Shown in pieces: positions 26,411 to 34,983 of a DNA stretch of 64,000 nt. How positions within the stretch are numbered: the stretch's first letter is position 1; each line of letters starts with the position of its first letter. The notes under the pieces are model-generated. The model ran no database searches. It saw nothing but the letters and a program-made list of their open reading frames with translations, and was not told the DNA's origin. The stretch spans positions 372,001 through 436,000 of the forward strand of contig NZ_UTIQ01000327.1 in NCBI RefSeq assembly GCF_900582625.1. Direction: 5' to 3'. Source of the DNA: Pseudomonas viridiflava. GTDB taxonomy: Bacteria; Pseudomonadota; Gammaproteobacteria; Pseudomonadales; Pseudomonadaceae. The translations under genes and the position numbers were made by a program.

Positions 26411-26920
26411 CCGCAATGTCAACCGCGCTGTCACCAAACCTTCTTCATTGCGGTCCATGCCCGCCTCGTCAATTCGTACGCCCTGCCCTTCAAGCTCCTG
26501 GAACCACCGCAGCAGTACGTTGAAGGCCACCGGTTGCAGGTTCACTTGCAAGCTGCCGTCGCCGGAGCTGTCGAGGCGTTCGATGGTCAGTTGGGCGGCC
26601 GCTGCACTGCTGGTCACATAACCTTGCAGCTGTTCCGGCGCCAGGCTGGTGGTGGGTTTTTCCACCAGGGCCCGGGCTTGCGGGGCTTTGGCTTGCAGGT
26701 AGCCGCTCAGTTCCAGTTGCTGTGCGAGCGCTTCGCGGGCGTTGTGCAGGCGATGCTGGGCCGGTTGCCAGAAGCTGATATAGAGCAGCGCGCCGAGCAC
26801 GCAGATAACCATCAGCCCGAGCGCCAAACGCTCGCGCGGCGCCAGGGTGGTCCAGCGCCGTTGCAGCGGTGAGCGCTGCCAGCGGTCGAGCAGCTGCGTT
26901 TTAAACGTGGCGGTATTCAT
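26399..26920 (-). CDS. xcpZ: Type II secretion protein M
   Basis: This 173-residue bitopic inner-membrane protein has a short cytoplasmic start, a basic stretch, one span at about residues 31-50 (LALGLMVICVLGALLYISFW), then a periplasmic region with a coiled segment and a ferredoxin-like domain. It is the GspM component that supports GspL in the inner-membrane platform. Its start overlaps the xcpY stop by four bases, as for nearly every gene in this operon. It is the last gene of xcpR-Z, matching the known order in P. aeruginosa. Confidence 0.93.
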   Translation of the reverse strand: MNTATFKTQLLDRWQRSPLQRRWTTLAPRERLALGLMVICVLGALLYISFWQPAQHRLHNAREALAQQLELSGYLQAKAPQARALVEKPTTSLAPEQLQGYVTSSAAAAQLTIERLDSSGDGSLQVNLQPVAFNVLLRWFQELEGQGVRIDEAGMDRNEEGLVTARLTLRVGQ

Positions 26921-28059
26921 CCCTGCCCTCCTACGACCAAGCGGGCGCTGACGCCGTTGTTTTCCCGACTCGCCGAGCCCAATTGCACGGGCAAACCGGC
27001 ATCCGCCAGGCGCTGGCGCAGGCGCTCCAGCGCGCTGAAGTCCGGCGCTTGCAGTTGCAGCGCGAGGTCGCCACGGGTGTCGCTGAAGTCCAACTGTTGG
27101 ACGCGCACCAGACCGCCATCAGCTTGCACAGCGGTGCTGGCCAGGTCCATCAGAGCAAGAAAGCGACTGCCCCCGGCCGTGCGGCCTTGGCTCAGGTGTT
27201 CGTCGAGTTGATGACGCAGGTTCACCAGCTTGGTGTCCTGCGGAAACAACTCGCGATACAGCGCCGCGTTGGCGGCGGCGATCGTGTCGCTCTTGTGTTG
27301 CAACTGCCAGGCCTGCGCCAGGTTGAAGCCCCATTGCAGCACCAGCCATAACCCCACCAGCCCCAGCACCGGGCGCCAGCGCTTCCAGCCTTGGCTGTCT
27401 TCGCGACTGGCCAGCTCGCCTTGGGCCAGGTTGCAGCCGGCCGTTTGGGCCGCGAGCCAGAGGTACACATCCTCTTCGCGCTGGGCGGTTTCGATGCCGT
27501 CCGGCAAGGCTTGGGTCGGCGGCGCGATGGCGTGCAAGGGCAACGGGCACTGGTCGGCAATCTGCGGCCAATCATCCTGCGCCACCGCCATACGCGTGGC
27601 CAACTGGCCGCCCAGCAGCCAGCGCTCGCCAAGCCAGCAAATCTGGGTGCCGATGTCAGGCAGCAAATCGGCATCGACATGAATACTCACCGGCGCCACC
27701 GGGCACGCGGCGAGCCAGCCCTGCAGCCAGGCTGCGCGTACGGCGACAATACGGTGACGCCCGTCCCCGAGCTGTGTGCCGAGGGCCAGGTGAAATTGCT
27801 CGACGTCTTCGGCCAGCAATTCCTCCACAGCAAACGGCAAGGCCTGACGCAGCCAGCGCGCTTTCTGCGTGGGCAGCGCTACGGCACAGGCGGTGACAGC
27901 CTCGACCGGAATCACCAGGCGCCACGGTTCATCCAGCTCCACCATCGCTTCGGCGAGCAACAGCTGGTCGTGCACACCCGTCCGGATGCGGTGCACCAAC
28001 AGGGTTTCGTCAACAGCCACCGCAGCGGCCGCCGGTAGAAAAATCGTTACCAGGCTCAT
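26917..28059 (-). CDS. xcpY: Type II secretion protein L
   Basis: This 380-residue protein has an N-terminal actin-like cytoplasmic domain (about 1-230) that binds the ATPase XcpR, one span near residues 234-252 (VLGLVGLWLVLQWGFNLAQ) and a C-terminal periplasmic ferredoxin-like domain that pairs with XcpZ. Length and order fit GspL. It overlaps both neighbours by four bases. It links cytoplasmic ATP hydrolysis to pseudopilus assembly. Confidence 0.94.
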   Translation of the reverse strand: MSLVTIFLPAAAAVAVDETLLVHRIRTGVHDQLLLAEAMVELDEPWRLVIPVEAVTACAVALPTQKARWLRQALPFAVEELLAEDVEQFHLALGTQLGDGRHRIVAVRAAWLQGWLAACPVAPVSIHVDADLLPDIGTQICWLGERWLLGGQLATRMAVAQDDWPQIADQCPLPLHAIAPPTQALPDGIETAQREEDVYLWLAAQTAGCNLAQGELASREDSQGWKRWRPVLGLVGLWLVLQWGFNLAQAWQLQHKSDTIAAANAALYRELFPQDTKLVNLRHQLDEHLSQGRTAGGSRFLALMDLASTAVQADGGLVRVQQLDFSDTRGDLALQLQAPDFSALERLRQRLADAGLPVQLGSASRENNGVSARLVVGGQG

Positions 28060-29045
28060 CGTGCCTGCTCCTCATTTGTTGCGGAGGCGGTCGCGCCAAT
28101 GGCGATCAGCCCGTCTTGTCCAAGGTCGCGCGCCAGTACACGCACGCGCCCTTGTTGATCTCGGTGCATGTTACTCACCACCACCTGCCGGCGATCACCC
28201 ATTCGCACCTCGCTGATCACTTGAAAATACGCACTACCGACTGCCAAGCCCTGCCCCTCGATTCCCTGCCCGGCCAGCCCGGGCTGGGCGAGAAACGCGT
28301 CCACCGAGGCGAAACCTTCCTTGCCGCGCGCCAGCATCACCCCTTGTGCCAGGTCCGGCGTCAGGCCGTCGGCCAGGCACGACAGCACCATGGCGCCAGC
28401 CGTGTTGACGTTCAACGGCGCATCGGCTGGCAAGGCGCTTACGTAAGGTTGCAGGCGGCGGAAGTCGGCCTCGGTCATGCCCAGCAATAACCGTAGCTCG
28501 GAGACGTCTTGAAGGCGACGATTGGCGGCGCGATAGGCCGGCTTGGCGAGCAGGTATTGATTGTCTTCGGCGCCTTCGCTGCCGGTGGCTTCCTGGTCCA
28601 CGTCGAGCCAATCTACCAGGCGTTCGGCATAGGGCGTGGCGATGTCCAGGCGCAGCAGCAGGCGGCGAAAGCGCAGCACCGAGGGTTCGTCGACTTGCTG
28701 CTGGCGCACCAGGCTGTTGAGGTTAAAGCGGCCGCTGGGGTCTTCGATGCGCACGCTGAGCACGCCGCCTTCATCCAGCGCAAACGGCTGCATGGGCTTG
28801 GCCCAGTTCTCGCCAAGATGATCCACCGACTGACGCGGGTCGCCGCCGCGCGCATCGCGTTTAAGCACGGCCTTGGCCAGCGTCTCGCCGCCCAGCGCGT
28901 ACTGCCAGGCTTGACGGGTATCGAGCAGATTGGCGCTGCTGCGAATGGCAACATGTTGGCGGGCGATCATGCCGGCGCACACCACAGTGACTACCGCCAC
29001 GACCAGCAGCACGGTGATCAGCGCCACACCCTGTTGACGCTTCAT
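28056..29045 (-). CDS. xcpX: Type II secretion minor pseudopilin K
   Basis: This 329-residue protein is the large minor pseudopilin. The prepilin signal MKRQQG is cut before VALITVLLVVAVVTVV. Position +5 is Thr, not Glu, which is the diagnostic feature of GspK, the presumed tip subunit. The long C-terminal domain contains the two helical SAM-like subdomains typical of the family. Four-base overlaps with both neighbours indicate a coupled operon. Confidence 0.95.
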   Translation of the reverse strand: MKRQQGVALITVLLVVAVVTVVCAGMIARQHVAIRSSANLLDTRQAWQYALGGETLAKAVLKRDARGGDPRQSVDHLGENWAKPMQPFALDEGGVLSVRIEDPSGRFNLNSLVRQQQVDEPSVLRFRRLLLRLDIATPYAERLVDWLDVDQEATGSEGAEDNQYLLAKPAYRAANRRLQDVSELRLLLGMTEADFRRLQPYVSALPADAPLNVNTAGAMVLSCLADGLTPDLAQGVMLARGKEGFASVDAFLAQPGLAGQGIEGQGLAVGSAYFQVISEVRMGDRRQVVVSNMHRDQQGRVRVLARDLGQDGLIAIGATASATNEEQAR

Positions 29046-29761
29046 TCCAGCACCTGCGAATCATCGGGCGCCGGGCTTTGGCCGTCTGGGTTGGCGTCTG
29101 GGTTGGCGGTAGGATTATCCGGGTTCTGACCGTCGCCAGGATTGCCTTCAGCGGGCAGATCGGGCAGGCGCAGCACGCGGCGAATCTGGCCGTAGCGCCG
29201 GTGTTCAAGCACCAGTTCCAAGGCTTTGGGCAGCTGTTCCAGGCGCTCGCTTTCGTTGCCGTCGGCAGGCGGCCAACTGGCTTGCCATTGGCCCTGGCGG
29301 TCGAGGTAGCGAAGCGTCATGCGGGTGACGCCATCGAGCACGGCTTGCACCTGCGGCTGGCTGTCTTGCGCTTGATCGAGCACCGGCCAGTAGCGGCGTT
29401 GTAGTTGCTCGCCGCTGAGTTCCCAGCGCACCCGTTGCAAGCGCGACCGACCGGCGCCCATGGGGTTGCGCCAGCCGGTGCGAGTGAATTCCAGAGCAGT
29501 GGCGTCGCCGTCTTCACCGCGCAACGCGGCACGTTCATCCCCAAACGGATCGCGCACCGGGCGCGGCACCGTTTGCAACACATCACGCTCGAACGCGGCC
29601 ATGCCGCGCACCAGTTCGCGCAATTGCTGCTCGTGACTGCGCGTGGCGCTGTCGGCCTGCATCACGCTGCTCAGCATGCGATAGGTCGCCAAGGCCAGCA
29701 GTGCAAAGATGGCAACGGCAATCAGCAGCTCCAGCAGGGTAAAGCCTTGCGCGCGTTTCAT
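29042..29761 (-). CDS. xcpW: Type II secretion minor pseudopilin J
   Basis: This 239-residue minor pseudopilin has the prepilin signal MKRAQG followed by FTLLELLIAVAIFALLALATY, with Glu at +5. GspJ, GspI and GspK form the tip complex that starts the pseudopilus. The C-terminus is an unusual Asn/Pro/Asp-rich tail (NPGDGQNPDNPTANPDANPD) of low complexity after the globular domain, probably flexible and likely variable between strains. Confidence 0.94.
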   Translation of the reverse strand: MKRAQGFTLLELLIAVAIFALLALATYRMLSSVMQADSATRSHEQQLRELVRGMAAFERDVLQTVPRPVRDPFGDERAALRGEDGDATALEFTRTGWRNPMGAGRSRLQRVRWELSGEQLQRRYWPVLDQAQDSQPQVQAVLDGVTRMTLRYLDRQGQWQASWPPADGNESERLEQLPKALELVLEHRRYGQIRRVLRLPDLPAEGNPGDGQNPDNPTANPDANPDGQSPAPDDSQVLE

Positions 29762-30162
29762 TGCCCGGCCTCAATCGGCTCGGTGGTGACAAAGCCGACC
29801 AGGCTGGCGACGGCGCGGTCTTTGATTTCACCCCCGCGCCCACGCTCGTCCCGCGTGGCGACCCACACGGTGATGCGGCGCATGGTTGGCTCGCTGGTGT
29901 CTTCGACGGTGCTTTGCCATTGCCACTGGCGGTTGGCGAAATCGACCTGACCCTGCTGATTGCCGATGCTGGGCACGGCGGGAGCCAATTGCATGTCGCT
30001 GAGCTGGTTGTCGGCGATCCACATGGCCAGGGTTTTGTCTTCAAGCCGCGCGGCCGTCTGCAAGCTGCGGGCGCTAACGCCCAGAACGCTGGCCGCCACC
30101 AACGCAAATATCGCCAGGGCTACCAACACTTCGAGCAAGGTGAAGCCACGGCAGCGGCTCAC
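29758..30162 (-). CDS. xcpV: Type II secretion minor pseudopilin I
   Basis: This 134-residue protein has the prepilin signal MSRCRG followed by FTLLEVLVALAIFALVAAS (Glu at +5). The length and the AMWIADNQLSDMQL segment match GspI, which recruits GspJ and GspK at the pseudopilus tip. It overlaps xcpU and xcpW by four bases each. Confidence 0.95.
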   Translation of the reverse strand: MSRCRGFTLLEVLVALAIFALVAASVLGVSARSLQTAARLEDKTLAMWIADNQLSDMQLAPAVPSIGNQQGQVDFANRQWQWQSTVEDTSEPTMRRITVWVATRDERGRGGEIKDRAVASLVGFVTTEPIEAGQ

Positions 30163-30710
30163 TTGCCGGCTCCTTTGCCGTCTGCTGCTTCAACTTTGGG
30201 TAAGCGAAAGCCGTCGGTGGACATCTGCAAGCGCGCGCCTTGGGCACGCTTCTCGGCCAGCTGTAGGCGAAAGGGACTGAGTTCACCGCTAGACAGAATC
30301 AACACTTGGGGGCTGCGCTCGGCGTCTTTGGGTTGGTCTTCTTCAGCGTGTTGGCTGGGAAGTTTCAGCGCGGCACCTTCGAGTTCGACCGTCAGCACGG
30401 CATAAGCGGGCAATTGATGCGGGGTGCGGTCGACCGGCTGCCAGCGGTTTTTGCCGGGCTCGTAGCGCAGCACTTGATAGGACGAAGCGTCGAACCACAG
30501 GCCGTATTCGCGGTTGTCCAACACGGCCTCATCGGCCAGCACGCCAATCAGCCCGCTAAGCCGCTCGGCCTCGTTGCGCAGCTCGCGCGCCGGGCCGGCG
30601 ATGCCGGTGCTGAGCACCGCCAGCCCAACCAGGGTGCCCAGAATTACCAGCACCACCAGCAGCTCCACTAACGTGAAACCGGCCAGGGCCTGCGGCCGCT
30701 TCAAACTCAC
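30159..30710 (-). CDS. xcpU: Type II secretion minor pseudopilin H
   Basis: This 183-residue protein has the prepilin signal ending ALAG before FTLVELLVVLVILGTLVGL (Glu at +5). GspH connects the tip to the GspG shaft. The globular region contains LDNREYGLWFDASSYQVL, typical of GspH (LxxREYGL). It overlaps xcpV and xcpT by four bases. Confidence 0.95.
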   Translation of the reverse strand: MSLKRPQALAGFTLVELLVVLVILGTLVGLAVLSTGIAGPARELRNEAERLSGLIGVLADEAVLDNREYGLWFDASSYQVLRYEPGKNRWQPVDRTPHQLPAYAVLTVELEGAALKLPSQHAEEDQPKDAERSPQVLILSSGELSPFRLQLAEKRAQGARLQMSTDGFRLPKVEAADGKGAGK

Positions 30711-31165
30711 TGATCCCAGTTACCGATATCTGCATCGTTGTCGCTGCCGCCTTCTTTGCCATCGGCGCCGAAGGAGTAGAGATCGAACGGGCCTTTGCTG
30801 CCCGGCGCCAGGTATTGATACGGGTTGCCCCATGGGTCGACGGGCACGCGTTTGAGGTAGCCGTCAGCGTTCCAGTTTTTGGCTACCGGGTTGCCGCTCG
30901 GTTTTTTCACCAGCGCTTCGAGGCCTTGCTGGGTGCTCGGATAGGCGTGATTGTCGAGCTTGTACATGTCCAGCGCGGCGCTAATGCCTTTGACGTCGCC
31001 TTTGGCCACAGTGATTTTCGCCTGGTCGGGGCGGCTCATTACCTGGGGCACGATCAGCGCCGCGAGAATGCCGAGAATCACCACCACCACCATGATTTCA
31101 ATCAGGGTAAAACCGCGCTGGCGTTGCCGTTGTCGCAGCCCGTTTTGCATGACGTTTGCTTGCAT
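30707..31165 (-). CDS. xcpT: Type II secretion major pseudopilin G
   Basis: This protein of about 152 residues is the shaft subunit of the pseudopilus. The basic leader RQRQRQRG precedes FTLIEIMVVVVILGILAAL (Glu at +5), and the C-terminal YSFGADGKEGGSDNDADIGNW is the calcium-binding loop of GspG. ATG at 31165 is preferred because GGGGTGAT lies at good spacing; a GTG at 31174 overlapping the xcpS stop would add three residues. Confidence 0.96.
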   Translation of the reverse strand: MQANVMQNGLRQRQRQRGFTLIEIMVVVVILGILAALIVPQVMSRPDQAKITVAKGDVKGISAALDMYKLDNHAYPSTQQGLEALVKKPSGNPVAKNWNADGYLKRVPVDPWGNPYQYLAPGSKGPFDLYSFGADGKEGGSDNDADIGNWDQ

Positions 31166-31170
31166 CGTGA

Positions 31171-32388
31171 TCACCCCACTAGTTGGTTCAAAGACAAAAT
31201 TGGAAGAAGAATCGCCAGCACAATGAGCAGCACCACAACGCCCATAAACACCAGCATAAAAGGTTCGAACAGGCCGACCATCAGCGCGATCTGGGCGGCC
31301 AGGTCGCCCTCCTGATTACGCGCGGTGCGGGCCAGCATCTGGTCCAGTTCGCCGGAGCGTTCGCCGCTGGCGATCATGTGCAGCATCATCGGCGGAAACT
31401 GCCCGCTGGCCTCAAGGGCGCGGGTCAAGCTGCCGCCCTCGCGGACTTTTTGCGCGGCCAGCACCACGTCGGCGCGAATCACGCGATTGGAAATCACCTG
31501 GGCACCGATGCTCAGCGCTTCCACCAGCGGCACGCCGCTGCGGGTGAGAATGGCCAGGGTCGACGCAAAGCGTGCGCAGTCGGTGGCGCGCACCAATCGG
31601 CCCACCAGCGGCAGGCGCAATTGAAAGCCGTGCCAGCGCCGTTTGACGTTGTCATCGCGTAACGCCCACCGTGCGGTGAAGCCACCGGCAATCACCAGCA
31701 GCACAAATAACCAGCCCCAACTTTTCACCGCATCACTGAGGGCGATCAGGCCGCGCGTCAGAGCCGGTAGCGTTTGCCCGGAGTCGATAAACACCCGCAC
31801 CACATCCGGCACCACATAGCCGAGCAAGAAGCCGACGATAATCAGCGAGGTGATCATCAGCACCAGCGGGTACAACAACGCCAGCTGTACTTTCTGCCGC
31901 GACTGTTGGCGCTGTTCGGTGTAGTCGGCCAATTGTTCGAGCACCGGGCCCAAGTGCCCGGCGTGCTCGCCCGCTGCCACGGTGGCGCGGTACAGGTCGG
32001 GGAATGCTGCGGGAAATTCTTTTAGCGCTGCCGCCAGGCTGTGGCCTTCCAGCACCCGCGCCCGCACTGCCAGCAACATCGCCTGCACGCGCGGTGCGGA
32101 GGCCTGAGCGGCGGCGGCGCGCAACGCTTCTTCGATAGGCAATGCGGCTTGAATCAGGGTGGCTAACTGGCGCGTGAGCATCGCCAGATCGCGTGCCGAC
32201 AGCCCGCGCACAAAGGTGAAATGACCGTCGTTGCTCGCCTGCTCACGGGTACGCGTTGCGTTGACTTGCAGCGGCGCCAGTTGCTTTTCGCGCAGCATCT
32301 GCCGCACCTGCCGCGCGCTGTCGGCTTCCATCACGCCCTTTTGCTGGCGCCCTGCATTGTCCAGGGCAAGGTATTCGAACGCTGCCAT
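31171..32388 (-). CDS. xcpS: Type II secretion inner-membrane protein F
   Basis: This 405-residue polytopic protein has two homologous T2SF domains (about 70-190 and 270-395) and three membrane spans, as in GspF/PilC. Spans are visible at LVLMITSLIIVGFLLGYVV, SWGWLFVLLVIAGGFTA and FMLVFMGVVVLLIVLAILL. It is the platform core that contacts XcpR and XcpY. It starts 45 bp after the xcpR stop, the only clear gap within xcpR-Z. Confidence 0.96.
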   Translation of the reverse strand: MAAFEYLALDNAGRQQKGVMEADSARQVRQMLREKQLAPLQVNATRTREQASNDGHFTFVRGLSARDLAMLTRQLATLIQAALPIEEALRAAAAQASAPRVQAMLLAVRARVLEGHSLAAALKEFPAAFPDLYRATVAAGEHAGHLGPVLEQLADYTEQRQQSRQKVQLALLYPLVLMITSLIIVGFLLGYVVPDVVRVFIDSGQTLPALTRGLIALSDAVKSWGWLFVLLVIAGGFTARWALRDDNVKRRWHGFQLRLPLVGRLVRATDCARFASTLAILTRSGVPLVEALSIGAQVISNRVIRADVVLAAQKVREGGSLTRALEASGQFPPMMLHMIASGERSGELDQMLARTARNQEGDLAAQIALMVGLFEPFMLVFMGVVVLLIVLAILLPILSLNQLVG

Positions 32389-32433
32389 CAGAATGTGCCC
32401 GGTTGGGTGACAGTCAGAGCGCGGGCGACGGAC

Positions 32434-34011
32434 TTAACGGTCTTCACGTCGTTCGCCCCTACGTTGGTGTTGATTCGGTGAGCTGGCAGATAGTTCGCGC
32501 CGCTGAGCGGCAGTGGTCGGCGCTTCGTCTTCGCGCGTCACGCGCAGCACTTCTTCCAGACTGGTGACGCCCTGCATCACTTTGCGCCGGCCATCATCGC
32601 GGATGCTCGGGCCGTTGCCGCGTGCATGACGGGTCATCTCCTGCTCGCCGGCGCCGCTGTGGACCAGCGTGCGCATGTGGTCATCGAACACCACCAACTC
32701 GTAAATACCGGTGCGCCCGCGATAGCCCTGCTGCTTGCATTCCGGGCAGCCGCGCGGGTGATGAATGACCGGCGTTTCGCCGCTGCGCACGCCCAGCACC
32801 TGGGCTTCGGCTTCAGTGACTGGCAGGCCTTCTTTGCAGTGCGGACAGAGCACACGAACCAGGCGCTGGGCCAACACACCGAGCAGCGAGGACGACAACA
32901 GAAACGGTTCAACGCCCATATCGACCAAGCGCGTTACGGCGCCAATCGCGCTGTTGGTGTGCAAGGTCGAGAGCACCAAGTGGCCGGTGAGCGAGGCCTG
33001 CACGGCAATTTGCGCGGTTTCAGCGTCGCGAATTTCGCCGACCATGACCACGTCCGGGTCTTGCCGAAGAATGGCGCGCAGGCCGCGGGCAAAGGTCATG
33101 TCCACCTTGGTGTTGACCTGCGTTTGGCCAATGCCTTCAAGGTGATATTCGATGGGGTCTTCGACGGTAAGAATGTTGCGTGTGCGGTCGTTCAGGCTGA
33201 CCAGGCTGGCGTACAAGGTGGTGGTTTTCCCCGAGCCCGTGGGGCCGGTGACGAGGATGATGCCGTGCGGTTTGCGCACGCTGCTTTCCATTAGTTGGCA
33301 GTCGCGGCTGGACATGCCCAAGTGCTGCAAACTCAAGCGCCCCGCTTGTTTGTCCAGCAGCCGCAGCACCACGCGCTCACCGTTGGCCGAGGGCAACGTC
33401 GACACCCGCACGTCCACTTCCCGGCCGCCCACTCGCAGAGAAATACGACCGTCTTGTGGCACACGTTTTTCGGCGATATCCAGGCGCGCCATCACCTTGA
33501 TACGAGACACCAACAGCGCCGCCAACTCGCGTTTGGGCTCCAGCACTTCGCGCAGCACGCCGTCGACGCGAAAGCGCACGACCAAGCGTTTTTCAAAGGT
33601 TTCGAGGTGAATATCGGAGGCGTTTTCCTTGATCGATTCGCCAAGAATGGCGTTGATCAAACGAATGATCGGTGCGTCGTCTTCCTGCTCCATCAGGTCT
33701 TCAGTTTCGGGCACCTGGTCGGCAAGCGCAGCCAGGTCGAGCCGCCCGCCGATGTCTTCAGCCAGTTGCATGGACGCAGAATCATGCTGATAGGCCGCCG
33801 CCATGGCCTGATCGAAATCGGTCGGGCTGAGCGCTCGCAGCGGCAAGCGGCGGCCGACAAACCGTTGCGCTTCGGCCAGCGCGACCATCTCCACAGCCGG
33901 CCGAAAGCCCAGGCACACCTGGTCTTTATCGAGCATCAACACCACGCCATTACGCTTGGCGTAACTGAACGGTAAACGGCGTGACACGGTTTCCACCGGA
34001 GAAACGTTCAT
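32434..34011 (-). CDS. xcpR: Type II secretion ATPase E
   Basis: This 525-residue secretion ATPase has an N-terminal domain binding XcpY, a Walker A motif GPTGSGKTTTLYAS, a Walker B region around DPDVVMVGEIRD, the His box TGHLVLSTLHTNSA, and a tetra-Cys zinc site CPHC...CPEC. After the usual end (LEEVLRVTRED) there is an extra tail of about 30 residues rich in Arg and Gln (RRELSASSPNQHQRRGERR). The gene is first in the minus-strand operon and divergent from xcpP over 212 bp. Confidence 0.96.
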   Translation of the reverse strand: MNVSPVETVSRRLPFSYAKRNGVVLMLDKDQVCLGFRPAVEMVALAEAQRFVGRRLPLRALSPTDFDQAMAAAYQHDSASMQLAEDIGGRLDLAALADQVPETEDLMEQEDDAPIIRLINAILGESIKENASDIHLETFEKRLVVRFRVDGVLREVLEPKRELAALLVSRIKVMARLDIAEKRVPQDGRISLRVGGREVDVRVSTLPSANGERVVLRLLDKQAGRLSLQHLGMSSRDCQLMESSVRKPHGIILVTGPTGSGKTTTLYASLVSLNDRTRNILTVEDPIEYHLEGIGQTQVNTKVDMTFARGLRAILRQDPDVVMVGEIRDAETAQIAVQASLTGHLVLSTLHTNSAIGAVTRLVDMGVEPFLLSSSLLGVLAQRLVRVLCPHCKEGLPVTEAEAQVLGVRSGETPVIHHPRGCPECKQQGYRGRTGIYELVVFDDHMRTLVHSGAGEQEMTRHARGNGPSIRDDGRRKVMQGVTSLEEVLRVTREDEAPTTAAQRRELSASSPNQHQRRGERREDR

Positions 34012-34223
34012 CTGTAATCCGACCTTGGCATTGTGGAAGGGGCTGCTGTTCAGCGCCCATGTTCAAGATTAAGGATGACGATCATTCGCCATGCTGCTGT
34101 TTTTTTATCGATTTTTAGACGAGGCGACTCGTAGAGTGTGCAACGGCGGCTATCTTTACCACACTGCCGAAAAAACACATCGCCCCGCCATATAAAACAG
34201 AATAGGACTACGGCGCGAAGTGG
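34012..34223. promoter_or_regulatory. Divergent xcpR / xcpP promoter region
   Basis: This 212-bp gap must contain promoters for both xcp operons. It is AT-richer than the flanks, notably at 34070-34120. In P. aeruginosa the same divergent arrangement responds to quorum sensing, but I could not find a clear lux-box palindrome here. Confidence 0.5.
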
Positions 34224-34979
34224 ATGCGTAAAAACACTTGGCTGCTCTATGATCGGCCGCCAGCAAATCCGACAGTGCGAGAAACGTCTTTGACCGTGCC
34301 CGAAACCCTCCGCAGGCTGATGCACAATGCCCCGACATTGTTGGGCGTGTTGTTGATCCTGTTGATCAGTTTGAGTTTCGCCACGCAAACCATCGAATGG
34401 CTCCAACTCAACCGCACCCAAGTAAGCGTGCAGACCGATGAGGCCAGCGAGCTGTCCAGCGCACCGGCCCTGGACAGTATAGAAACCCTCTTCGGTCCCG
34501 CCCGCGTCGAGCAAACCACCGCGCCCCCCGCCACCAGCCTGCGCCTGACCCTGCGCGGCAGCTTTGTGCACAGCGATGCGCGCAGCTCTAGCGCCATCAT
34601 CCAACGGGAAAACGCCAAGCCGCTGCGCTTCGGCGTAGGTTCGGAAATCGACAAAGGCATCCGCCTGCATGCGGTGTACCGCGATCGAGTCGAAATCGAG
34701 CGCAACGGCCGCCTGGAAACGCTGATGTTCAACAAGAACAAAAACGCCCCGGCCAGCCGCCCGCTTCCCAGCAGCTACGACGCCGTGGACGCGCTGTCCA
34801 CGCTGCAACAGCAAGATGAACAGCAGCTGCGAGAGCGCATGGAAGCCTTGCGTCAACAGATGGAAAGCGCTGGCGGCCAGGACGAACCCGATCAGGAGCC
34901 GGTGAACGAACCCGAGCCCCCTGCCGCGCCGCGCTCAACCGAACCCCTCCCTACCGACCCGCCTACGGAAAGCGATTAA
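34224..34979 (+). CDS. xcpP: Type II secretion protein C
   Basis: This 251-residue bitopic protein has a membrane span at about residues 38-58 (NAPTLLGVLLILLISLSFATQ), a periplasmic homology region (about 75-165, LRLTLRGSFVHSDARSSSAIIQ) that binds the secretin, and a C-terminal predicted coiled coil (LSTLQQQDEQQLRERMEALR) typical of XcpP, in place of the PDZ domain of other GspC proteins. The last 40 residues are a Pro/Glu-rich tail. It stops four bases before xcpQ, with which it forms the xcpPQ operon. Confidence 0.94.
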   Translation: MRKNTWLLYDRPPANPTVRETSLTVPETLRRLMHNAPTLLGVLLILLISLSFATQTIEWLQLNRTQVSVQTDEASELSSAPALDSIETLFGPARVEQTTAPPATSLRLTLRGSFVHSDARSSSAIIQRENAKPLRFGVGSEIDKGIRLHAVYRDRVEIERNGRLETLMFNKNKNAPASRPLPSSYDAVDALSTLQQQDEQQLRERMEALRQQMESAGGQDEPDQEPVNEPEPPAAPRSTEPLPTDPPTESD

Positions 34980-34983
34980 GCCG

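Noticed and set aside
34050..34856. 268-residue minus-strand frame over xcpP
   Set aside because: Antisense to a clear XcpP with span and homology region; the frame has no recognisable domain.
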